From positions 1-64,000 of the forward strand of contig JAFCCC010000002.1 in NCBI GenBank assembly GCA_017610385.1: DNA of 64,000 nucleotides, read 5' to 3'. This DNA is from Candidatus Nanohalarchaeota archaeon. Its GTDB lineage: Archaea > Nanohalarchaeota > Nanosalinia > Nanosalinales > JAFCCC01. Below are positions 1 to 8,872 of this stretch, piece after piece. A model generated the notes under the pieces. It was not told the origin of the DNA, did no database searches, and worked only from the letters and a program-made list of their open reading frames with translations. The position numbers were made by a program, and so were the translations under genes. The first letter of the stretch is position 1; each line of letters opens with the position of its first letter.

Positions 1-155
1 AGTGATTCTTGAAGCCAACCCATTAAAACAATTCGTAAATTTTCTTTTGCAGCATTTTCAAAATCCTTTAAAACCCAGTTAATTGGAAGTAAATGAATTA
101 TTCCCCATAGAAAAATTAATCCAGAACCGATGTAAAGGAAAATTGTGTTTAACAT
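1..155 (-). CDS. Partial small membrane protein, N-terminal part only, runs off window edge (MLNTIFLYIGSGLIFLWGIIHLLPINWVLKDFENAAKENLRIVLMGWLQESL...)
   Basis: Open minus-strand frame from ATG at 155 to the window edge; hydrophobic N-terminus. Confidence 0.6.
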   Translation of the reverse strand, partial: MLNTIFLYIGSGLIFLWGIIHLLPINWVLKDFENAAKENLRIVLMGWLQES

Positions 156-206
156 AGTATAAACTTAATTTCCATTCATTTAAATTTTTCTATATAAAAT
201 ATAATT

Positions 207-587
207 ATGGTCTCAGGAGAAATATTTGATCAAATAGCGTATCTGACTTTGATTACTTTTGATGATTTTAAAATGCACAAGATTAAAAGAAATTTTATTT
301 TTGAACATGAAAAAATTTACGTTGTGGTGAATCGAAATTCTCAGACCGTGAAAAACATTAGAAAAGGATCTGGCGTTCAAATTCTAATTGGAAATCAAAA
401 ACTAAATTGTGCAGTTGAATTGACTAATAATTTTCAGAAGATTTTTAATTATTTAAAAAAAGAAATGAAGAAATTAGTTAAATTTTACGGCAATAAATAT
501 GAAAGAACAGAAGCACATTTGAGAATCAGCGCAACAAATCATATTCTTCTTGAATTAAAAATTCAAAATATATTGAAAGAAAAATAA
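207..587 (+). CDS. Hypothetical protein
   Basis: 126-aa ORF with charged/hydrophobic periodicity; no family recognised with confidence. Confidence 0.6.
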   Translation: MVSGEIFDQIAYLTLITFDDFKMHKIKRNFIFEHEKIYVVVNRNSQTVKNIRKGSGVQILIGNQKLNCAVELTNNFQKIFNYLKKEMKKLVKFYGNKYERTEAHLRISATNHILLELKIQNILKEK

Positions 588-609
588 AAAAAGAAAATAA
601 GTGATCAGT

Positions 610-921
610 TTATTTTTTACCTAACTGATCAAATGCATTTAGTAGTGCTCCTGTGATAATTAAGATAGCGCCTATCATATTTACAATACCGACTATCCAA
701 TTTACCCATGCTGCATTGGCTAATATTTGGAGGTTATTTCCAAAAACACCAACAGCCCAACCAGAAAATAAGAACATAGCACCTGCTACGATATATTTCC
801 AGTCAATTTTAGGAAGAGCACTATATTTCCATAGTAATCCTAACAATGCGATTCCAAGTATACTGAAACTGCCTATTAGAATTTCAAGTCCTAATGCCAT
901 TTTACATTCCTCTAAGCGCAA
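610..921 (-). CDS. Small multi-pass membrane protein
   Basis: 103-aa ORF, three hydrophobic segments; competing + strand ORF 653-928 less protein-like. Confidence 0.6.
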   Translation of the reverse strand: MRLEECKMALGLEILIGSFSILGIALLGLLWKYSALPKIDWKYIVAGAMFLFSGWAVGVFGNNLQILANAAWVNWIVGIVNMIGAILIITGALLNAFDQLGKK

Positions 922-993
922 GATTTGAAACCTTGCTAATATTAAACTTGTATTTGTAGCATATATATAGTTTCTAATTCTATAAACAAAATT

Positions 994-1518
994 ATGATTG
1001 TAGTTTTAAGATTGGGTCATAGACGCATAAGAGATAAAAGAATATCCACTCATGTTGGTTTAGTTGCGAGGGCATTTGGAGCTCAAAAAATTATTTATTC
1101 CGGAGAAAAAGATCTGCAATTATTAGATTCTATTAATAAAGTTTCTGAAAATTGGGGTGGAAAATTTAAAGTTTCTTATGAAAAAAGTTGGAAATATATA
1201 ATTCATGCGTATAAACAAGAAGGATTTAAAGTTGTCCATTTAACAATGTATGGTATGCCATTAAAAAAGAGAATTAGAGCTTGTAGACGAGCTAAAGATC
1301 TTTTGGTGATTGTTGGTGGCGAAAAAGTCCCGTCTGAGGTTTATCAACTAGCTGATTTTAATATAGGTATTGGAAATCAACCTCATTCTGAAGTTTCTGC
1401 ACTAGGCACATTTCTTCATGAATATATGAAAGGAAAACATCATAATAAAAAATATTTGGAAGCCAAAATGGAAATTGTTCCGCAAGAGAAAGGAAAAAAG
1501 ATTTTGAAATATAAATAA
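994..1518 (+). CDS. trm56: tRNA (cytidine(56)-2'-O)-methyltransferase, Trm56-like
   Basis: N-terminus MIVVLRLGHRRIRDKRISTHVGLVARAFGA and VIVGGEKVPSEVYQLADFNIGIGNQPHSEVSALG typical of archaeal aTrm56. Confidence 0.9.
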   Translation: MIVVLRLGHRRIRDKRISTHVGLVARAFGAQKIIYSGEKDLQLLDSINKVSENWGGKFKVSYEKSWKYIIHAYKQEGFKVVHLTMYGMPLKKRIRACRRAKDLLVIVGGEKVPSEVYQLADFNIGIGNQPHSEVSALGTFLHEYMKGKHHNKKYLEAKMEIVPQEKGKKILKYK

Positions 1519-1534
1519 TTTAAAATTTCTTATA

Positions 1535-2122
1535 TTATCTAATTTTTCTTTTCGCAATTATTTGAGCAAATCGTTGATCTAAGTACCTTAAAAGTTTTTC
1601 ATCAATATCCTTTGTTAAATCAATAATTTCATGGAACGGAGTTAAATCTTCTCCAAATTCTATTCCATACGTGTTCCGATAAACGTTTATGTTTTCTCTA
1701 TCTCGTATTTTAAGTATGTTTCTAGCAGCTTCTGTGGAGATGCCATCCCTTTTGCTAACTCTTTTCGCTCTAATTTCTATTGGCGCAGTTAACCAAAGAT
1801 TAATTACTGGTCCGGTATAAAGCCACGGCATAGTCCACGAAGTTCCTGTGCAAATTTCTGTATCCAATCTTCGCATCCATTCTTCATCCATTCGGCGATC
1901 AAAAATAGGATTTGATTTCCTTCTTTCTAGGAACTCTAAACCAGGTGGACTTTCCCAAAATCCTTCTTGATCTGTGTTTTGATAACCTAACTCCTTCGCA
2001 ATTGCTTTAAGAATATCACCACCATCATAGAATGGAATTTTGTATCTAAATGCTAACTGGGCGGCTAATTCTGTTTTGCCTGTGCCCGGCAAACTTGCAA
2101 CAATAATTGAACTTTTTATCAT
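1535..2122 (-). CDS. P-loop kinase, cytidylate/adenylate kinase-like
   Basis: Walker A-like ASLPGTGKTELA; D-G-G-D-I and RVSKRDGIS...RDRENINVYRNTYG typical of the CMP-kinase-like family; overlaps upstream RNase Z by 4 nt. Confidence 0.75.
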   Translation of the reverse strand: MIKSSIIVASLPGTGKTELAAQLAFRYKIPFYDGGDILKAIAKELGYQNTDQEGFWESPPGLEFLERRKSNPIFDRRMDEEWMRRLDTEICTGTSWTMPWLYTGPVINLWLTAPIEIRAKRVSKRDGISTEAARNILKIRDRENINVYRNTYGIEFGEDLTPFHEIIDLTKDIDEKLLRYLDQRFAQIIAKRKIR

Positions 2123-3045
2123 TTTTCTGGTCTATGTGATTTAATTGTAATATGAAGACCATCATAGGCTAATTCCGTATTATCGAAAATCTTCTTCGCC
2201 TCTTTTAATAGCTCTTCAGAATTATTCCCATACCTTCTACTAATATGCGTTAAAATTAATTTTTTTACTTTAGCTTTTTTAGCTGTTTCTGCAGCGCCTT
2301 TTGCTGAGGAATGTGCTACTTGTTTTTTTACTAAAACTTCTTCTAGTAATGTAACATCATGAATCAATAAATCTGCATTTTTAGAAAATTTAATAACATT
2401 AGGACAATAACTTGTATCTCCAGTATAAACTAATTTTATTCCGGGAACTTTTTCAATAATTTGACTTGGTTTAATTTTTTTACCCTCATATTCTATTATC
2501 ATTCCTTCTTTTAATTTTTTAATTAAAGGAGATGGTTTTAAACCTATTTTTTTCATTTTTTCTCGATTTGCTTTCATTAAATCTTCTTCTTTCATAACAT
2601 AACCAAGCGAAGGAACATTATGTTCTGTTTTAAAAGGAATGATTTCATATTTGCTTTTTTTAATTTTGCCAAGAATACTTTCATTTTCTTTCACGTCTTT
2701 TGCAATGACTTCATAACCTCTGTAATAATATCCAATCTCTAGTAATTTTTTTACAAACCCTTCGGTTCCTATTGGTCCATAAATGTATAATGGATTTTTC
2801 CTTCTTTCCAAAGACATCGTTTGAATTAGGCCTATAAGTCCAGACCAATGATCTGCATGCCAATGAGAAATAAAAATCTTGTTAATTTTCATAAGACCTA
2901 AACCTTCTTTCATTATAGTTTTTTGGGCCCCTTCTCCACAATCAAATAGAATTCGTTCTCCTTGATAATTAATTAAAATCGCTGGTAAATTTCTATTTCT
3001 AGTTGGAACAGATGCGGATGTGCCGAGAATATGTACGTCTAGCAT
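2119..3045 (-). CDS. rnz: Ribonuclease Z
   Basis: MBL-fold HWHADHWSGL, DCGEGAQ, YTGDTSYC, HSSAKGAAETAKKAKVKKLILTHISRRY. Confidence 0.93.
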   Translation of the reverse strand: MLDVHILGTSASVPTRNRNLPAILINYQGERILFDCGEGAQKTIMKEGLGLMKINKIFISHWHADHWSGLIGLIQTMSLERRKNPLYIYGPIGTEGFVKKLLEIGYYYRGYEVIAKDVKENESILGKIKKSKYEIIPFKTEHNVPSLGYVMKEEDLMKANREKMKKIGLKPSPLIKKLKEGMIIEYEGKKIKPSQIIEKVPGIKLVYTGDTSYCPNVIKFSKNADLLIHDVTLLEEVLVKKQVAHSSAKGAAETAKKAKVKKLILTHISRRYGNNSEELLKEAKKIFDNTELAYDGLHITIKSHRPEK

Positions 3046-3058
3046 TTCTATAATCTAT

Positions 3059-4039
3059 TTAGTTTAAAACATAAATAAAGTTGCTTAGGTTTTTGTGAAT
3101 ATATATTTCATATTTTGACTTTAAAACTCTTTCTTTGAATTTTATTTTATTTAAATTACTTGTAAATACTATTTTACCGCGAATTTTGTTTGGAATATTT
3201 TCTAAAAATAACTCTGTTGTTTCTCCGATCTTTTTAGAGGCAATCCCATACGGAAGTCCAGTTACACAGGCATCAAATTTCTCTTTAAATTTTTCATCAA
3301 TTTTAGAAATATCAGATTGTTTTATTTCAGAATGCCTGATTCCAAAAAATTCTAAATTCTCTCTAGTCCCATTTACCATTTTTTTACTAATATCTGATCC
3401 ATAAACTTTAGCACCGATTAATCCTGCTTCTATTAAAAATCCTCCGGTTCCACAAAACGGATCAAATATTTTTTTGCCTTTTTTAATTTCAGTTAAATTA
3501 ACAAAAACACGAGCCCATTTCGGATGAGCAGATGTGGGAAATTTAAATGGTCGATGCTGATTTTTTCTAGTTTCAAATTTATTCTCATTTTTCCATATTT
3601 TTTTGCATAAAAATTTTCTGTTTTTGTAAATGAAAATTCTGAAAAAATCAGTTGGATTTTTAAAATTCACTTCTTTTTTAGTTTGATCATAAATTATTTT
3701 TGAGATTGTTTTCTCTAAATTTGATTTTTTTCCATCTAAAACATGTTCTCTTACGCAATAATCTTTTTTTACTTTGAATTTAACATTCAAATCTTCTATT
3801 TTATTAAATTCTGCCAAAACAATAAAAACTTCTTTAGTTAATGCCAATCGATTAATTATTTCTAAATCTATTTTTTCAATCTCAACAAAAATCAAATTTT
3901 CCAACATTTCTTCAATTTTATATTTTCCATTTACATTCAAAACAGATTTAAGTTCCCCAAGAATTATTTCTGGATTTTCTTTCAGGGTGAGAAAAGCATA
4001 TTTCATAATATCAACTTCGTAAACAAACTTTAAATTCAA
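3059..4039 (-). CDS. THUMP/Trm11-like tRNA guanosine N2-methyltransferase
   Basis: DPFCGTGGFLIEAGLIGAKVYGSDISKKMVNGTRENL SAM motif and TGLPYG (NPPY-like) motif. Confidence 0.8.
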   Translation of the reverse strand: MNLKFVYEVDIMKYAFLTLKENPEIILGELKSVLNVNGKYKIEEMLENLIFVEIEKIDLEIINRLALTKEVFIVLAEFNKIEDLNVKFKVKKDYCVREHVLDGKKSNLEKTISKIIYDQTKKEVNFKNPTDFFRIFIYKNRKFLCKKIWKNENKFETRKNQHRPFKFPTSAHPKWARVFVNLTEIKKGKKIFDPFCGTGGFLIEAGLIGAKVYGSDISKKMVNGTRENLEFFGIRHSEIKQSDISKIDEKFKEKFDACVTGLPYGIASKKIGETTELFLENIPNKIRGKIVFTSNLNKIKFKERVLKSKYEIYIHKNLSNFIYVLN

Positions 4040-4097
4040 ACGCCCTCGCTTATGTGCAGTACTTACTCTTTTAAGATTTTAAAGTAATATTCAGGTC

Positions 4098-4778
4098 ATG
4101 GCCAGAGTAACTTTACCAAAATTGATTAAATCTCTTGAAACTCCGAAGGTGGTTTGTCAAGATGGACGAGTTTATTGGGGCGATTCTAGTATTATTCTTG
4201 TTGATGATCCAAGACTTTCTGGATATTTTCGTAGGGTCTATGGACTAAACATGATAGGTTCGGGAGAAGATGAAACTTATGATTTAAGTGAATTTGAGGG
4301 ATGCCTCGAAATGGTGCATAGCCAAGATGCATCACAAAAATTAGATATTAATAGTATAGTTCAAGAGGTCTCTGAAGATCAAGATGTATTGAAAGCTTTG
4401 GCATATTCTAACTTAAAATTTTTTGATCCAGATATCGAAAGAGAGCAGATTGCTTTTGGATTGAGCCACAGTAGAAAAATTAACGCCCCTTATGAAAATA
4501 TGATTTGGGTTGATAGACTTAAAGCAGGGTATATTTCAGAAGTATTTACAAGATTACAGACGCAACTATTTGCGGTGCGAACGATGAGAGAAGAATGGAT
4601 GCACGATATAGCTTTAACTCCTTGGTTTCTGCTTTCAGATCATCCTTCTTGGTTATTTTACATGATAAATTACGAAGAAGTTCGTGCAGCAATAAAACTG
4701 GAAGAAAATGATGCAGACACAATTTCTGGCGTACGTTTAACAGCGAAAACGTGGGAAGAATTATTTCAAACATCCTGA
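4098..4778 (+). CDS. Hypothetical protein
   Basis: 226-aa ORF, protein-like composition, no recognised family. Confidence 0.6.
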   Translation: MARVTLPKLIKSLETPKVVCQDGRVYWGDSSIILVDDPRLSGYFRRVYGLNMIGSGEDETYDLSEFEGCLEMVHSQDASQKLDINSIVQEVSEDQDVLKALAYSNLKFFDPDIEREQIAFGLSHSRKINAPYENMIWVDRLKAGYISEVFTRLQTQLFAVRTMREEWMHDIALTPWFLLSDHPSWLFYMINYEEVRAAIKLEENDADTISGVRLTAKTWEELFQTS

Positions 4779-5084
4779 GCATTTCACAATAGACTTAAAT
4801 TAAAACATTTTTCGAGTTCCGTTTGAATTTTCAGTTCAAAAGTCAGAAAGTGTAGACTTTGGCAAGAATTATGTGTTAGATCCTTTACTGCTGTGATCAT
4901 GCATGTACTTTCTTATTTTTTCATCTCGCCTTGTTACTTCTTCTTCGAGTAGGTCATACCACTTTTGGTGGCTCTTTGTATCATCTATGTACTTCAACTA
5001 TCACAAACAGGTTTCATTACCATTTAATCTATACTTTCGCCTTGTAAATTATAGAAATTACCAAATAAACTTCGCTATTTACTT

Positions 5085-6146
5085 CTATTTTGGAAACAAT
5101 ACTTTATCCTCACTCAGAGAACGCCCCATTTGAATTCTATAGATGGCCTCTGCAAAATACGGTGCGATGTTCTTCATAAAAAACCACTTCTTATTTCTTT
5201 CTAAAAATTCGTGGGAATGTGGAATTGAATTAGTACCTATAATTGTGCAATTCCATTCTTTTAATTTGCTTTCTGCTGGTGCACTAAGCAAAGAATGAGA
5301 ACAAATAACCATGACATTTGCAGCACCACGTTCTCTTAGAAGTTTATATGAACTTACAATTGTGCCTCCTGTATCAACAATATCATCAATAAGAATCATG
5401 TTTTTTCCTCTTAAATTTTGTTCACCTTCAATCTCTTTAAGTTCTACAATATTTCTATTATAGATCTCTCTTCTTTTTCGTATAATTGAAAAATTAATTC
5501 CAAGACTTTTTGCATATGTTTGAACTCTTGTCGCGCCACCCAAGTCTGGGGAAACCAAAACTGTCTCGTCAGTACATTTTTTCTGTAAATATGGAAGAAA
5601 AATGGCTCTCGCCTCCAAATTATCAATAGGTATATCCGCAAACGCCTGTATTGCAGGAGCATGTAAATCCATGGTTATAATTCTCGCTATTTTTTGATGT
5701 TCTAAAAAAGAAATTAAAACCTTTGCTGATATTGGTACTCTTCCTTCTACTTTTTTTTCTTGCCGGGAGTATGGCAAATACGGAAGAACATTTGTTACAC
5801 TTCTTGCAGAATCTCGCATTACTGTGTCATTCAAAAGAAAAAGTTCCCATATATCTTCATTTACTCCATAGGGTTCATCATGAAATCTTTGAATAACATA
5901 AACGTCTTTTTGTCGCATACTTTCTAAAACTTTTGGTTTAATTTCTCCATCTTTAAATTCTTCAACCCTAACCGGAGTTAGATGAAACTTTTCAAAACCC
6001 GGTTTCTTTTTAAGCTCTTCTACCACTTCTTGTGCAAAATCTTCGCTCTGTCGTCCATAGATTATTCTCAATCTTTCTGCAACAAATTTTGCATCCATTT
6101 CTCTACGTCTTTTGATTCCCATAATTTTATATTTAACGGAACTCAA
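5085..6146 (-). CDS. prs: Ribose-phosphate pyrophosphokinase (start may be internal, MDAKFVAERLR near 6099)
   Basis: PYLPYSRQEKK, TMDLHAPAIQAFADIPIDNL, VSPDLGGATR, LIDDIVDTGGTI PRPP-binding motif. Confidence 0.92.
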   Translation of the reverse strand: MSSVKYKIMGIKRRREMDAKFVAERLRIIYGRQSEDFAQEVVEELKKKPGFEKFHLTPVRVEEFKDGEIKPKVLESMRQKDVYVIQRFHDEPYGVNEDIWELFLLNDTVMRDSARSVTNVLPYLPYSRQEKKVEGRVPISAKVLISFLEHQKIARIITMDLHAPAIQAFADIPIDNLEARAIFLPYLQKKCTDETVLVSPDLGGATRVQTYAKSLGINFSIIRKRREIYNRNIVELKEIEGEQNLRGKNMILIDDIVDTGGTIVSSYKLLRERGAANVMVICSHSLLSAPAESKLKEWNCTIIGTNSIPHSHEFLERNKKWFFMKNIAPYFAEAIYRIQMGRSLSEDKVLFPK

Positions 6147-6168
6147 TATTTTGTTGGGAGAAGGTTTA

Positions 6169-7254
6169 ATGGAGAAAGAAAATATTTTTTTGTTTGTATT
6201 GATTATAATAACAGGTTTTTTGAGTTACCTAGTCCTTAAATCCCAATTAGCGTACATTCTTGCAGGCATAATATTGGCTTTTGTTTCTTATCCTGTTTAT
6301 AAATTTATCAAAAAAATAGTCAGAAATCATACGCTCTCCGCCTTTATTGTTATTTTGATGTTATTAAGTTTAATAGTGGTACCGGCGATTTATGCTGGAA
6401 AAGTACTGTATGTTCAATCTGCAAATATTATTTCTAAAGTAGGGGAAATTGATCTCAATAAATTAGATGTTACAGATTTAGAACTAACTCTTCAGAAATA
6501 CACTGGTCAAAATATTGATATCAAACAAAAAATCAGAGAGAGTATAGTCGGTGTTGCAGAAGTCATTACAAGGAGCTCAATTAGTTTTGCAGGTAAATTA
6601 GCTAATTTCGCTCTTGGAATTTTTATTATGTTCTTTATTATTTTTTATTTGTATAATGATGGAGAGGGTTTTGTTCGCGAATTAAAAGCGCTAATTCCCA
6701 TGAAAAAGGAACATAAAGAATATTTGTTTGAGGAAATGGGAAAAGTAACGAAAGCTGTACTTGTTGGCATATTATTAACTGCAATAATTCAGGGATTAAT
6801 CGCCGCTCTTGGATTTTATTTGTTTGGATACCCAAATGCACTGTTTTGGGGTTTATTATGCGCTATTTTATATATAATCCCGATTGTCGGACCATTCTTA
6901 ATTTTTATACCAATGGGTATTTATTCCCTCTCAGTGGGAGATTATTTTTCAGGTATTGGAATTTTATTGTATGGTATAATTATTCTGAATAATACAGATA
7001 ATTTTATTAGACCAAAATTAGTGTCTATGCAAACTAAAATCCATCCAGCAATAATTTTAATTGGTTTGATTGGGGGATTATACATGATGGGCCTTGTTGG
7101 TTTATTTATTGGCCCCTTGATTCTTTCTCTATTTTTAGCGCTTTTAGAAGTATATGCCAATAAAAGCATAATTTATGACCGAGCACGAATAAGAGAAGCA
7201 AAAATTAAAAAGAAAGAAGATAGAAAGATTAGAAAACGGATTAAAAGGAAATAA
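6169..7254 (+). CDS. AI-2E family transporter (likely start at ATG 6169 within ORF 6112-7254)
   Basis: Multi-TM; LFWGLLCAILYIIPIVGPFLIFIPMGIY, DNFIRPKLVSMQTKIHPAIILIGLIGGLYMMGLVGLFIGPLIL. Confidence 0.88.
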   Translation: MEKENIFLFVLIIITGFLSYLVLKSQLAYILAGIILAFVSYPVYKFIKKIVRNHTLSAFIVILMLLSLIVVPAIYAGKVLYVQSANIISKVGEIDLNKLDVTDLELTLQKYTGQNIDIKQKIRESIVGVAEVITRSSISFAGKLANFALGIFIMFFIIFYLYNDGEGFVRELKALIPMKKEHKEYLFEEMGKVTKAVLVGILLTAIIQGLIAALGFYLFGYPNALFWGLLCAILYIIPIVGPFLIFIPMGIYSLSVGDYFSGIGILLYGIIILNNTDNFIRPKLVSMQTKIHPAIILIGLIGGLYMMGLVGLFIGPLILSLFLALLEVYANKSIIYDRARIREAKIKKKEDRKIRKRIKRK

Positions 7255-7310
7255 TCTTGATATTGCTATATCGGAAATACTTAATCTTTTTTGTATTGCA
7301 TATAAATCAC

Positions 7311-7643
7311 TTAATCTTTTTTGAAATGACTTACAATTTGTTTTTCAGAATAAGGTATACCTTCTATAATTGTTTGTCCATCAATGATTAAGGAAGGAAT
7401 TGTATTAATTCTTTTTTTAATTGCGTAGGATAATCCCGCTGGTTTGCTTACATCATAACCAATAATCCCTAATTCTTTAACTTTTTTGGTTAAATCTCTT
7501 ACAACAGATAATGCTCTTAAACTTCGTGAATCTTTCCCCGAATAAAAAATAATTATTGAATGCATAATTTCCTTTGTCTTATTTTGGTATATGTCCTTAA
7601 TTATCTTTGTGGTTAATAGTATAAAAAATTTAGAGAGAATCAT
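7311..7643 (-). CDS. Thioredoxin/glutaredoxin-fold small protein
   Basis: IIFYSGKDSRSLRALSVVRDL...VSKPAGLSYAIKKRINTIPSLIIDGQTIIEG (cis-Pro TIPS). Confidence 0.7.
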   Translation of the reverse strand: MILSKFFILLTTKIIKDIYQNKTKEIMHSIIIFYSGKDSRSLRALSVVRDLTKKVKELGIIGYDVSKPAGLSYAIKKRINTIPSLIIDGQTIIEGIPYSEKQIVSHFKKD

Positions 7644-7648
7644 AAATT

Positions 7649-8872
7649 ATGAAAATTTCAATAATTTCTGACACGCATTTTGGATATGGTTGGGAAAGCA
7701 GAAGACAAGAAGACACGTTTATTCAGGCACAAGAAGCATTTGAAAATTCCCGGAATTGTGATTTAATATTGCTTGGTGGCGATATTTTTGATGAAAGAAC
7801 CCCAAAACCAGAAGTATGGAGCAAGGCATTGAAAGTGCTTTCGATTGCGCTAATGGCACCCAAATCAAAAGTAACTTTAATAGATTCCAACGTGAAAAAT
7901 AAGATTTCACCGATCATTTTTTCAGGAATTCCGGTTGTAGCCATACACGGTACGCATGAAAGAAGATCGAAATCATTTGTTAATCCCATTCAACTTTTAG
8001 AAAAAATGGGTTATTTAATTCATTTACATGGAACTTATGCTATATTTGAAAAGAATGGGGGGCGAGTGGCAATTCATGGAATGAGTGGCGTTCCTGAAAG
8101 ATTTGCTCCAGAAGTGTTTAACAAGCTAAATTTTAAACCAATTCCGAACGCGTATAACATTCTTGTTTTACATCAATCTATTGGCGGATATGTTTATTCT
8201 GATGATGAGGAATCCGTCTTAAAACTTTCTGATCTTCCAGTGGGTTTTGATTTGATTATTGATGGACATATTCATTGGTACAAGGAAACAAAACAGAAAA
8301 ATTTAGTTTTTCCTGGCAGCACTGTAATGACTCAAATGAGAAAAGTTGAAAGTGAAGTTCCAAAGGGTTTTCTTAAAGTAGATACTGAAACAAAAAAAAT
8401 TGAATTTATTCGGTTAAAGAGTGCCCGTAAATTTTTCTTTAAGGAATTTAATATCAATGACTTATCTTCTAATCAAATTAATGAAAAAATCGCTCATGAG
8501 ATTCAGAATATTTTACGAAATTCCTTTGATAGAGAACCCATTGTTCGATTTGTATTAAAGGGGGAAAAAGATTTTGAATTGGATTTAAAGCACCTAAATC
8601 GTCTTTATGGAGATAAAATAATTATTAAAGTTAATAAAAAACTAAAAATAGCCAAAAGAAACTTGCAATATCTCTCAGAGTTCAAAAAGAATAGAAAAAG
8701 TATAACAGAAATAGGAAAAGAAATATTAGAAAATAATCTTTCTAAGACTTTTAAAGAAAAAATTAATTTTGATTTTTATGATTTTTTTGAATTATTAGCT
8801 AAAGAAAAACTCGATGAATCTTTTAACTTATTAATGGAGGACTTGGAAGTAAAAAATGATAACGAAAATTAA
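7649..8872 (+). CDS. mre11: DNA double-strand break repair nuclease Mre11
   Basis: SDTHFGYGW, GGDIFDERTP, IHGTHERR, DGHIHW metallophosphatase motifs; overlaps Rad50. Confidence 0.93.
   Translation: MKISIISDTHFGYGWESRRQEDTFIQAQEAFENSRNCDLILLGGDIFDERTPKPEVWSKALKVLSIALMAPKSKVTLIDSNVKNKISPIIFSGIPVVAIHGTHERRSKSFVNPIQLLEKMGYLIHLHGTYAIFEKNGGRVAIHGMSGVPERFAPEVFNKLNFKPIPNAYNILVLHQSIGGYVYSDDEESVLKLSDLPVGFDLIIDGHIHWYKETKQKNLVFPGSTVMTQMRKVESEVPKGFLKVDTETKKIEFIRLKSARKFFFKEFNINDLSSNQINEKIAHEIQNILRNSFDREPIVRFVLKGEKDFELDLKHLNRLYGDKIIIKVNKKLKIAKRNLQYLSEFKKNRKSITEIGKEILENNLSKTFKEKINFDFYDFFELLAKEKLDESFNLLMEDLEVKNDNEN

Noticed and set aside
601-631. Inverted repeat tgatcagtt...aactgatca at the 3' end of gene 610-921
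   Set aside because: Stem of about 9 bp consistent with a terminator-like hairpin overlapping the stop; not clearly functional, not reported as a feature.
4869-4997. Minus-strand frame MKYIDDTKSHQKWYDLLEEEVTRRDEKIRKYMHDHSSKGSNT with TTG start
   Set aside because: Protein-like but only 42 aa, needs a non-ATG start and is otherwise unsupported; left as a possibility only.
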